Shown here in pieces: positions 44,501 through 50,358 of a stretch of DNA of 50,358 nt (its first letter is position 1; each line of letters starts with the position of its first letter). Made by a program: the position numbers and the translations under genes. The notes beneath the pieces are model-generated. The model ran no database searches and had not been told where the DNA came from. It saw only the letters and a program-made list of their open reading frames with translations. The stretch comes from Bradyrhizobium sp. (lineage in GTDB: Bacteria > Pseudomonadota > Alphaproteobacteria > Rhizobiales > Xanthobacteraceae): positions 1 to 50,358 of the forward strand of contig NZ_DAHUXJ010000147.1 of NCBI RefSeq assembly GCF_027307225.1, written 5' to 3'.

Positions 44501-44560
44501 GCATCCGGCGGGCTTTCGTGGTTCGCGCGCCTGCGGCGATGGTTCGGGGGGGCGCCATGA
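41540..44560 (+). CDS. Molybdopterin large subunit (xanthine-oxidase family) fused to CoxG/SRPBCC
   Basis: 1006 residues. Residues 1 to about 800 are the Mo-binding hydroxylase subunit: WVGQSIARVEDATLLTGRG, CTPIETYGVVADYN, GLNRGFGGPQVYFALERL, and the catalytic Glu region GSKGVGEGNCM. The CO-dehydrogenase AYRCSFR loop is absent, so an aldehyde or aryl-CoA hydroxylase is more likely. Residues about 835-985 are an added CoxG/SRPBCC domain (VIPGCHGVEKISG, GPVKGRYRAEVKL). The start is GTG at 41540 with AGG upstream; an ATG at 41561 is the alternative. It overlaps the FAD subunit start (ATGA, 44557-44560). Confidence 0.9.
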   Translation: MPEKRYGMVEATSSAKGRPDPGSPWVGQSIARVEDATLLTGRGRFMDDIGVHPGTLHAAFLRSPHAHADIVSIDVSQAMSSRGVVAVLHGEDIKALTSSLVVGVKAPVECWPMAVGRARYVGEPVAIAVAADRYRAEDAVDLIDVRYNVRPAVVDPRAAVKPEAPVLHDGFGGNVASDRSFRYGDPESAFASAPHRISIDVSYPRNSCTPIETYGVVADYNPGDDAYDVLANFQGPFSIHAVLSRALRVPGNRLRLRTPPDSGGSFGVKQGVFPYIVLIAAAAKATGRPVKWIEDRLEHLTASVSATNRAVSLVAAVAEDGRILALDWDQIEDCGAHLRAPEPATLYRMHGNLTGAYDIRHLKIRNRVVVTNKTPTGLNRGFGGPQVYFALERLVQRIAVELNLDPLDVITRNLVLADAFPYKTASGALLDSGNYQEALRRGAQEGGLAELKARRQAARAEGRLYGIGYTAVVEPSVSNMGYITTVLTPAERRKAGPKNGAQATATIAIDPVGSVSVHVASVPQGQGHRTVLSQVVADVFGLKPSDIRVNTEIDTAKDAWSIASGNYASRFAPAVAGTAKLAAERIAGRLRRVAASQLNTETDDIAFVDGHVGSKRNPDNRISFSRIAALSHWSPAALPDGVGHTIRETVFWTPPELTAPDEDDQINSSLCHGFIFDFCGVEVDRTTLQTRIDRYVTMHDCGTILHPAMVDGQVRGGFAQALGAALYEEYAYAEDGSFLTGTLADYLLPTVAEVPTPIILHMETPSPFTPLGSKGVGEGNCMSTPVCIANAVADAIGAKDVVLPLVPAKLAEIVRGAEPAPPARRTSSTQAKRGGDRKLRGEGEAVVKANAQQVWDMLLDPNTLAAVIPGCHGVEKISGTHFRADVTLGIGPVKGRYRAEVKLSDLDPPKAVTLTGSAEGGLGFGNGEGRITLGPTPDGGTTIHYTYEAGIGGKVASIGGRLLDGATRVIIGQFFVSLARQAGGGEPASGGLSWFARLRRWFGGAP

Positions 44561-45369
44561 AGCCCGCCGCCTTCGACTATGTCCGCGCCGAACATCTCGA
44601 CGAAGTACTGGACGGGCTCACCCGCGAGGGCGGCGACGCGCGCATCATCGCCGGCGGACAGTCGCTGATGCCGATGCTCAACATGCGTCTCGCCAGGCCG
44701 AAGACACTGATCGACATTATGCGCCTTCCCGAGCTAGCGCGCATCGAACGCAAGGGCGGCAGCGTGACGGTCGGTGCCGGCGTGCGTCAGGCGACGCTGC
44801 TGGCGTGGCCTGAACTTGGCAAGACCTTGCCGTTGGTGGCCCAGGCGCTGCCCTGGACCGGTCATGTCCAAACCCGAAGCCGGGGCACGGTATGCGGATC
44901 AATCGCGCATGCAGATCCCAGCGCGGAATTGCCGCTGGTGCTGTCTGCGCTTGGCGGCGAAGTGCATCTGCGCAGCACCAAAAAGCGACGTCGCGTTCCG
45001 GCCGGGGAGTTCTTTGCCGGCATGATGGTGACCGCCCGAGCCGACGATGAACTGATCGAGGCGATTTCGCTGCCGGCCAATCAGCGCGCTTGCGCCTTTC
45101 GCGAGGTCGCGCGCCGGCACGGCGACTTCGCCATTGTCGCCTGCGCGGCGGTCGCAACCGACAAAGGCGTTCGGCTTGCCATCGGCGGCGTCGCCGACAT
45201 GCCGGTGACGCGGGAGTTTCCCCGGCTCGAATCGGGCGCGCTCGATGACGTCTTGAATACGTTCGCCTACGAGCTGGATGCCCGCGACGACGTGCATGCC
45301 TCGGCGCGATACCGGCGCGATCTGGTTCGTTTGCTCGGTGCCGAGCTGATCCGGGAGGTGCTGTCATGA
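44557..45369 (+). CDS. FAD-binding middle subunit of the Mo-hydroxylase (CoxM-like)
   Basis: 270 residues. FAD contacts are visible in IIAGGQSLMPMLNMRLARP and RSRGTVCGSIAHADPSAELP (the usual TxGGSxxHADP, with Cys for the first Gly). It transfers electrons from the Fe-S subunit to the acceptor. The start overlaps the large subunit stop and its own stop overlaps the Fe-S subunit start (ATGA at 45366-45369), so the three subunits are translationally coupled. Confidence 0.92.
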   Translation: MKPAAFDYVRAEHLDEVLDGLTREGGDARIIAGGQSLMPMLNMRLARPKTLIDIMRLPELARIERKGGSVTVGAGVRQATLLAWPELGKTLPLVAQALPWTGHVQTRSRGTVCGSIAHADPSAELPLVLSALGGEVHLRSTKKRRRVPAGEFFAGMMVTARADDELIEAISLPANQRACAFREVARRHGDFAIVACAAVATDKGVRLAIGGVADMPVTREFPRLESGALDDVLNTFAYELDARDDVHASARYRRDLVRLLGAELIREVLS

Positions 45370-45887
45370 GCCGCCTGCCTGCGGATCAGCATCACGCCGT
45401 TCGGCTCATGCTCAACGGCAAGCCGTGCAGCGGCGACGCTGAGCCTCGGATGCTCCTTACCGACTTTCTGCGTCACGAGATCGGCGCCACCGGGACCCAT
45501 GTCGGCTGCGAGCATGGGGTTTGCGGCGCCTGCACGGTCGAGATCGATGGCAAACTGGCACGCGCCTGTCTGACGCTGGCGGTCCAAGTCGATGGCTGCG
45601 CGGTACGGACGGTCGAGGGCCTTGCGCCTGCGCCCGATCGCCTTGGCCTGCTGCAGGCGGCGTTCAAACGAAATCACGCATTGCAGTGCGGATTTTGTAC
45701 CGCGGGGATCCTGATGTCGCTCGATCATTTCCTGCGAGAAGTTCCGAAGCCCAGCGAGCAGGAAGTCCGCGATCTCCTGACGGGGCATCTGTGTCGTTGC
45801 ACCGGATACACGCCAATCCTGCGCGCGGCCATGGAAGCCGCCGCGGAATTGGCAGGCGAGCCAGCGAAGGAGAAATCCGATGCTTGA
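45366..45887 (+). CDS. 2Fe-2S small subunit of the Mo-hydroxylase (CoxS-like)
   Basis: 173 residues. The plant-type cluster is CEHGVCGACTVEIDGKLARAC and the second cluster is CGFCTAGILMS...CRCTGYTPIL, so both [2Fe-2S] motifs are complete. It carries electrons between the molybdenum site and FAD. Downstream the CoA-ligase start overlaps its end by 8 nt, indicating one operon. Confidence 0.95.
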   Translation: MSRLPADQHHAVRLMLNGKPCSGDAEPRMLLTDFLRHEIGATGTHVGCEHGVCGACTVEIDGKLARACLTLAVQVDGCAVRTVEGLAPAPDRLGLLQAAFKRNHALQCGFCTAGILMSLDHFLREVPKPSEQEVRDLLTGHLCRCTGYTPILRAAMEAAAELAGEPAKEKSDA

Positions 45888-47424
45888 TTTGGGAACCAGC
45901 TTTATCGGCAGCGTCGCGCGCGATCCAAATGCGCTGGCCATCGTTCACGACGATGTCCGGCTGACTTATGCGCAATGGTATCGGCGCATCTCCTCCGTCG
46001 TGGCGTCGTTCGACCGCATCGGGCTGAAGGGTGGAGACCACATCGTCACCGTGCTGCAGAATTGCGAGGCGGCCGCGACCCTGCATTGGGCCTGCCAACT
46101 CGCTGGCCTTGTGATCACGCCGGTGAACTGGCGCGCCAAGGATGACGAACTCGATTTCTGCATCGAAAATTCCGAAGCGCGCGCCGTCGTCTACCAGGAC
46201 GTTTCGGCGCAGGCGGTCGCCAGGTCGAAGCGCGCGCCCAGCCTGCCGCGCATCGCGGTCGGCTATGACGACGCCGGCGTGATCGCCTTCTCGCGCATCG
46301 TCGCCGAACCGTCCGCGGACGCGACGCCTCGCGCCGGCGCCGAAGACTGGTCGGTCATGCTTTATACATCCGGCACGACATCGCGACCGAAAGGCGTGCC
46401 GCGGCGGCATCGCGCCGAACGCGCCGCCGGCGTCGCCCATGTGGCACAAAATCTCTACCGCCGCGGCGAACGGACGCTCGGTGTCATGCCGCTCTATCAC
46501 ACCATGGGCGTGCGCTCGCTGATCGCAATGTCGCTGATCGGCGGCACGTTCGTGTGCCTGCCGCGCTATGACGCAAGGAGGGCGCTGGCGCTGATCGAGG
46601 CAGAAAAGGTCACCAATCTCTATCTGGTCCCGACGCTGTACCACGATCTGGTTTACGCCCGCGAGTTCGCCTCGACCGATGTATCGAGCGTGCGAAAGCT
46701 CGGCTTTGCCGGCGCGCCGATGACGGACGGCCTGCTGAAGCAGCTCGACGGGGCATTCCGGCCCGATCTGTTCGTCAATCACTACGGTAGCTCGGAAATC
46801 TACACCTTCACCATCGACCAGAATGCGCCGGCCAAGCCGGGATCGGCGGGCAAGGCCGGGATCAACGAGGAAATCAGGGTCGTTAAGTTGAACGCGGCCT
46901 CGGTGACCGATCTCGCCGCGCCAGAAGAGGAGGGTGAGATCATTGCGCGCCTGGCAAGCGATGAATCCTTCGATGGATACTGGCGTCGGCCGGAAGCCGA
47001 CGCGAAAGCCCTGCGCGAGGGTTGGTATTTTACCGGCGACACCGGCTTCGTCGATCGCGACGGCGATCTGTTTGTCACCGGCCGCGCCGACGACATGATC
47101 ATCACCGGCGGCGAAAATGTCTCGCCGGTCGAGATCGAGAGCTGCCTCTCGCTGCATCCGGCCGTGCTGGAAGTCGCCGTCGTCGGTCTGCCGGACGAAA
47201 AATGGGGCAAGGTCGTCACCGCCTTTGTCAAGCGCAAGGTTCAGGTCGGCGACACCGAACTCGATCAGTTCTGCCGCACGTCGGGGCTTGCCGATTTCAA
47301 GCGCCCGCGGCGCTTCGTCTTTGTCGACTCTTTACCGAAATCTCCGGTTGGAAAATTGCTCCGTCGCCTGCTTGTCGCCGGCGATTATCAGCCGGAACAC
47401 GCGCCGCCGTCCAGCGCGGCCTAA
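45880..47424 (+). CDS. Acyl/aryl-CoA ligase (ANL superfamily)
   Basis: 514 residues. Adenylation motif VMLYTSGTTSRPKGVP, NHYGSSEIY, WYFTGDTGFVDRDGD, and the C-terminal LPKSPVGKLLRR with the catalytic Lys. The middle resembles benzoate- or 4-hydroxybenzoate-type and medium-chain ligases; the exact acid is unknown. Coupled to the Mo-hydroxylase subunits and followed after 15 bp by an enoyl-CoA hydratase, it suggests activation of an acid to a CoA ester that is then hydroxylated or reduced and beta-oxidised. Confidence 0.92.
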   Translation: MLDLGTSFIGSVARDPNALAIVHDDVRLTYAQWYRRISSVVASFDRIGLKGGDHIVTVLQNCEAAATLHWACQLAGLVITPVNWRAKDDELDFCIENSEARAVVYQDVSAQAVARSKRAPSLPRIAVGYDDAGVIAFSRIVAEPSADATPRAGAEDWSVMLYTSGTTSRPKGVPRRHRAERAAGVAHVAQNLYRRGERTLGVMPLYHTMGVRSLIAMSLIGGTFVCLPRYDARRALALIEAEKVTNLYLVPTLYHDLVYAREFASTDVSSVRKLGFAGAPMTDGLLKQLDGAFRPDLFVNHYGSSEIYTFTIDQNAPAKPGSAGKAGINEEIRVVKLNAASVTDLAAPEEEGEIIARLASDESFDGYWRRPEADAKALREGWYFTGDTGFVDRDGDLFVTGRADDMIITGGENVSPVEIESCLSLHPAVLEVAVVGLPDEKWGKVVTAFVKRKVQVGDTELDQFCRTSGLADFKRPRRFVFVDSLPKSPVGKLLRRLLVAGDYQPEHAPPSSAA

Positions 47425-47439
47425 GAGAAAGGAAACACG

Positions 47440-48246
47440 ATGGCTTCCGCTTATACCTTCGCAGACCCGAGGCTCACCAAGCTGGACGGCTTTCAGGTCG
47501 AGATCGACGAAGCGCATGAGCGCGCCGACATCATTCTCGATCGGCCGCCGCTCAATGTTGTCTCGATGCCGGAACGCGACCAGCTTCGCCTGGTATTCGA
47601 GACGCTGGACGAGGATGCGCGGGTGCGCGTGATTGTCGTGCGCTCGGTCGGCGAGCATTTTTCCTCAGGCGGCAATATCGGTGGCTTCATGGAGGCCACT
47701 CCTGAAACAGTTTCCAAGCTCGCCTGGAATATCGCCTCGCCGGCGCGCTGCTCCAAGCCGGTGATCGTTGCCAATCGCGGTTATTGTTTCGGCGTCGGCT
47801 TCGAGTTGTCGCTCGCCTGCGACTTCCGCCTCGCCTCCGAGACTGCGCTGTACGCGCTCCCGGAACAGAAGCTCGGGCAAATCCCGGGCTCCGGCGGCTC
47901 GGCGCGATTGCAGAAGATGATCGGCATCACCCGCACCAGGGACATCGTGATGCGTTCCAAGCGCATTTCGGCGAAGCAAGCCTTCGACTGGGGCATCGTG
48001 ACCGAGTGCGTACCTGATGCCGAGCTTGAGAAGACGACCGACAAGCTGGTCGATGAGTTGCGCACCTTCGCGCCGCTGGCGCAACGGACGGCGAAGAAAC
48101 TTCTCAACGATACCGAGGACTCGACGCTGTCGATCGCGATCGAACTTGAAGGTCATTGCTACAGCCGTCTTCGCCAGTCGGATGACTTCAAGGAGGGCGT
48201 CGAGGCATTCAATGCCAAGCGGCCGCCGAAATTCACGGGGCACTGA
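47440..48246 (+). CDS. Enoyl-CoA hydratase/isomerase-family protein
   Basis: 268 residues, crotonase fold. RPPLNVVSMPERDQLR, the oxyanion-hole region EHFSSGGNIGGFME, CFGVGFELSLACDFRLASE and EQKLGQIPGSGGSARL are family features; one catalytic Glu position is the E in ALPEQKLG. The specific reaction (hydration, isomerisation or ring-related) cannot be read. It ends the operon with the Mo-hydroxylase and ligase genes; a 24-codon frame follows. Confidence 0.9.
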   Translation: MASAYTFADPRLTKLDGFQVEIDEAHERADIILDRPPLNVVSMPERDQLRLVFETLDEDARVRVIVVRSVGEHFSSGGNIGGFMEATPETVSKLAWNIASPARCSKPVIVANRGYCFGVGFELSLACDFRLASETALYALPEQKLGQIPGSGGSARLQKMIGITRTRDIVMRSKRISAKQAFDWGIVTECVPDAELEKTTDKLVDELRTFAPLAQRTAKKLLNDTEDSTLSIAIELEGHCYSRLRQSDDFKEGVEAFNAKRPPKFTGH

Positions 48247-48287
48247 ATTTAAGTCGTAGTTCCAAGGGAAAATTTGGAGGGGGAAAA

Positions 48288-48362
48288 ATGTCGGTTGCGG
48301 AGACCAGGGATATTGAAGTCGCGCCGCCCGCGGGCGCGATGTCCGGCGGCAATTTCCGCTGA
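48288..48362 (+). CDS. Possible 24-residue peptide or truncated gene start
   Basis: ATG at 48288 has a strong GGAGGGGG five bases upstream. The frame encodes 24 residues, MSVAETRDIEVAPPAGAMSGGNFR, before TGA at 48360-48362. The strong ribosome site in an operon tail is odd for a chance frame. The peptide resembles the cytoplasmic N-terminus of a longer membrane protein, so a truncated transporter gene is one possibility; a real small protein is another. Confidence 0.35.
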   Translation: MSVAETRDIEVAPPAGAMSGGNFR

Positions 48363-48389
48363 GCGCGCGAAGCCTCGATCGGTAGAGAC

Positions 48390-49148
48390 CTACAGGCCCG
48401 CGGCGCGCAGCGCAGAAGCGACGGTCATGACGGCAATGTTACGCTTTGCTGCGGCATCGAGCGCATGCCGCAACAGATCCGGGGTGCAGCCAAAGGGGCT
48501 CGGCTCGGCCGCGACATCGTGACCGTAGAAGATCAGCCAGCCGTTGCCATCGGCGAGTTCGTCGAGCGCACGATCGATGCCATCGCCGTCGATGAGGCCA
48601 TTGATCAGTGGCGTCGAGCGCAGATATTGCAAGTCCACGGTGCCGCTGTTGATGCCGGGAATGATGCCGCGTGAGGACTGGAATGTCCTTGCCAGCTGGT
48701 TCTTGCGCCACACGGACCCCAGGCCGTAAGGATAGGCGAAGTTCTCGATTCTCATCGAAGGGTCGAGGCCGAGCAGGTAACGGCGGTTTTCCTCGATCTC
48801 GCTGGCGAGGCGTGTCGCATCGAGGTCGGACGTGCGCACGTGGGAAAATGTGTGGCAGGCGATCTCATGGCCGCGCCGATGCAAGTCCACGATGGTATCG
48901 GCGCGCGCGCCTTGCCAATGGCCAGACCATTTATCGACCTCGCCGCCGGCGACATAGAACGTCGCTTTGGCGTCATATCGGTCGAGAATGGGGCCGCCGG
49001 CCGAGGCCGCGTTCTCGGGAAAATCATCGAAGGTGAAACTGACGATCGGCTGCTGGTTGCGCAGCGTGAACGGTGTCGCGCAGAAATGCCGTGACAAGCG
49101 GTTTTCGGCACGTGCTTTCAGGTCGGGCCAGTGGGTTTGCGCGGTCAT
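48390..49148 (-). CDS. NodB-type polysaccharide deacetylase
   Basis: 252 residues. NodB-homology motifs: VSFTFDDFPENA (catalytic Asp and metal Asp), HTFSHVRTS (metal His pair), and FAYPYGLG. No signal peptide is seen, so a cytoplasmic location or non-classical export is implied. The substrate could be chitooligosaccharide, another N-acetyl glycan, or a non-glycan amide. It lies 13 bp downstream of metA on the same strand, an unexpected partner. Confidence 0.87.
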   Translation of the reverse strand: MTAQTHWPDLKARAENRLSRHFCATPFTLRNQQPIVSFTFDDFPENAASAGGPILDRYDAKATFYVAGGEVDKWSGHWQGARADTIVDLHRRGHEIACHTFSHVRTSDLDATRLASEIEENRRYLLGLDPSMRIENFAYPYGLGSVWRKNQLARTFQSSRGIIPGINSGTVDLQYLRSTPLINGLIDGDGIDRALDELADGNGWLIFYGHDVAAEPSPFGCTPDLLRHALDAAAKRNIAVMTVASALRAAGL

Positions 49149-49161
49149 CTCCGTCGCCCGA

Positions 49162-50184
49162 TCAAACGCTTGCTTCTGGCGACGCGGTTCGAGCGCGCTC
49201 GAACAGGAAATCGAGCCAGCTGCGGAACATCACGGCTGCTGCCGCGCCGGTTGCGATATCCTGCCGAAGGTTGCGCGCGGGCAATTCCGCGCTCAGTGCC
49301 GGTCGCCGCTCGGTCTGCGCGCGCATGGCAAAGGCGGCGAGCTTCTGCTCGGTCTCGACGTCGAAATAGCCGACGGGAATGCCCGGATAGCGGTCGCGTT
49401 CACCGGCGAGAAAACGGGCGATGTCGCGAAGATATTCGCGTTCCAGTGACAGCGCCTCGTATTCCGGATGTCCCTGGAAGAAGATGAATTGACTGCCGAA
49501 ATCCTTGGCGAAGCTGTCGACGCCGCCTTTGCCCGATCGCGACAGCAATTGATAGCCGTTTGCCGAGAGATCCTCGACGCGCAATTCGTTGAGACGCGAA
49601 TGTGCAATCTTGAAGGGGGCTGGAAGGCCGCCCGTCAGCCAGTGAGACGAGACGCTGATGCAGTCAAAGATGCCGGAGCACTTGGTTTCGAGCCGCTTGC
49701 GCTCGATGCCGTCGAGATGCAGCACCGCGGCATGGGCGGCGAGGCAGGACCAGATCGTCGATCGCGTGTTGTGCTTCGCCCAGTCGATGACGTCGGTGAG
49801 ATCGCGCCAATAGGCTTCGTCGCTCAAGTTGGCGGCGTAGGGCTCGGCGCCGGTAACGATCAGCCCGTCGATCGGCAACCGGTCGAGGTCGGCGATATCG
49901 GTATATTGCGTTTCGACGCGCCCTTTCGTCGATTGCGAGCGTCGCACCGACGGCAGGGAGAAGCAGTGAAAATCGATCCTGATGTCGCCGGCTGCCTGCC
50001 TCAGCAGGCGCATGAACTGGCGCTCGGTCGCCTGCAGCGCGGTGTCCGGCATGTTGTTGACGAGGCCGATCGTGAGGTCGACGTCGACGTCTTTCGGATG
50101 GCCGAACTTGTCCTCTCGCCGCTGCTGCGCCGGTGCGAGGCCGGGACTGACGATCAGTCGCCGTTTTTCCAACAGAACGGTCAT
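49162..50184 (-). CDS. metA: Homoserine O-acyltransferase, MetA family
   Basis: 340 residues. Acylates homoserine in methionine synthesis. IGLVNNMPDTALQATERQFMRLL is the N-terminal signature; STIWSCLAAHAAVLHLDG carries the catalytic Cys; FFQGHPEYEALSLEREYLRD carries the catalytic His/Glu. Whether it uses succinyl- or acetyl-CoA cannot be decided by eye. The ATG (complement 50182-50184) is taken; the frame continues 46 codons into the palindrome at 50205-50282. A sulfhydrylase gene lies upstream, fitting direct sulfhydrylation to homocysteine. Confidence 0.9.
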   Translation of the reverse strand: MTVLLEKRRLIVSPGLAPAQQRREDKFGHPKDVDVDLTIGLVNNMPDTALQATERQFMRLLRQAAGDIRIDFHCFSLPSVRRSQSTKGRVETQYTDIADLDRLPIDGLIVTGAEPYAANLSDEAYWRDLTDVIDWAKHNTRSTIWSCLAAHAAVLHLDGIERKRLETKCSGIFDCISVSSHWLTGGLPAPFKIAHSRLNELRVEDLSANGYQLLSRSGKGGVDSFAKDFGSQFIFFQGHPEYEALSLEREYLRDIARFLAGERDRYPGIPVGYFDVETEQKLAAFAMRAQTERRPALSAELPARNLRQDIATGAAAAVMFRSWLDFLFERARTASPEASV

Positions 50185-50204
50185 GTCGCGCCAATTATGT
50201 GATC

Positions 50205-50282
50205 CTAGTGCGGTTTGGAATTTGAAGTTCCTATGACGAGGTTGCCGCGAAACTGATAGGAACTTCAAATTCACCGCACTAG
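50205..50282. repeat. CTAG-bounded palindrome, copy 10
   Basis: Outer stem CTAGTGCGGT / ACCGCACTAG, TTG bulge on the left, inner stem GAATTTGAAGTTCCTAT / ATAGGAACTTCAAATTC, all perfect. It fills most of the gap between the metA start (50184) and the upstream gene's stop (50288). Confidence 0.92.
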
Positions 50283-50287
50283 TCAGT

Positions 50288-50358
50288 TCATTCCGCTGCT
50301 TCGAACCGGGCAGCCTGCGCACTCGCCTTGGCCAGGGCCTGATCGAGATCTGCGATGA
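50288..50358 (-). CDS. O-acetylhomoserine (thiol)-lyase-like, 3' end only
   Basis: The last 23 codons in frame read IADLDQALAKASAQAARFEA... before TGA (complement 50288-50290). DLDQAL near the C-terminus fits the ending of PLP-dependent Cys/Met metabolism enzymes such as MetY/MetZ, and the metA neighbour supports it. Most of the gene lies outside the window, so identity is tentative. Confidence 0.55.
   Translation of the reverse strand, partial: IADLDQALAKASAQAARFEAAE

Noticed and set aside
50185..50322. Longer metA start crossing palindrome copy 10
   Set aside because: The extra codons lie in the repeat and upstream gene; the protein begins normally at the ATG at 50184.

Overview
The window reads as chromosomal DNA of a Bradyrhizobium- or Rhodopseudomonas-like alphaproteobacterium. 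It is GC-rich and densely coded, with many GTG and TTG starts. It carries the small intergenic palindromes typical of that group: a RIME-like element at 2250-2317 and CGTCAT...ATGACG elements at 7321-7427 and 8724-8765. The gene repertoire (homogentisate pathway, CaiB/AMACR enzymes, Mo-hydroxylases, OtsA/OtsB, an HWE kinase) fits. The species is inferred, not proven.

Layout. 1-2.3 kb: MBL-fold lactonase-like enzyme and a hydroxyacid dehydrogenase fused to a RidA domain. 2.3-8.7 kb: a MarR regulator diverging from an aromatic-catabolic operon (FAD monooxygenase, DUF2783 protein with a poly-Gln tail, degenerate MBL protein, hmgA, fahA). 8.8-12.6 kb: DUF1272 protein, AMACR-like racemase, chemoreceptor. 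12.7-17.3 kb: MFS transporter, otsB, otsA (with an EcfG-like promoter), small secreted protein. 17.4-26.7 kb: tRNA-Ser(GGA) followed by accessory DNA. The last 14 bp of the tRNA recur at 21286-21299 and 26677-26690, which suggests two tandem integrations. The first unit carries a three-gene HTH/HEPN-like, Schlafen-type AlbA_2, HEPN-like operon; the second a 1517-residue CheB-CheR-PAS-HWE kinase. 26.8-30.2 kb: secreted peptide, FkbM methyltransferase, 2OG oxygenase, glycosyltransferase. 30.5-34.4 kb: malic enzyme, N-carbamoyl-D-amino-acid hydrolase-like enzyme, VOC protein. 34.4-48.4 kb: aromatic/acyl-CoA functions (acyl-CoA synthetase, PaaI thioesterase, MDR oxidoreductase, TIGR02444, UbiX, UbiD, AraC regulator, three-subunit Mo-hydroxylase with a CoxG fusion, CoA ligase, enoyl-CoA hydratase). 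48.4-50.4 kb: polysaccharide deacetylase, metA, and the 3' end of a metY/metZ-like gene.

The most unusual structure is a family of about 76-80 bp palindromes bounded by CTAG (or a variant) at 34-113, 2936-3013, 3027-3102, 28072-28147, 28162-28239, 28236-28311, 28325-28402, 35926-36002, 36016-36094 and 50205-50282. Each has an outer stem of about 10 bp, a small one-sided bulge, an inner stem of 13-17 bp and a loop of about 20-25 nt. Arm sequences differ between copies while pairing is kept. Copies pack in pairs or fours with a 13-15 nt AT-rich spacer, sit within a few bases of stop codons, and in three cases abut a start codon.

I could not run searches, folding or composition statistics. Family names come from motifs read by eye.
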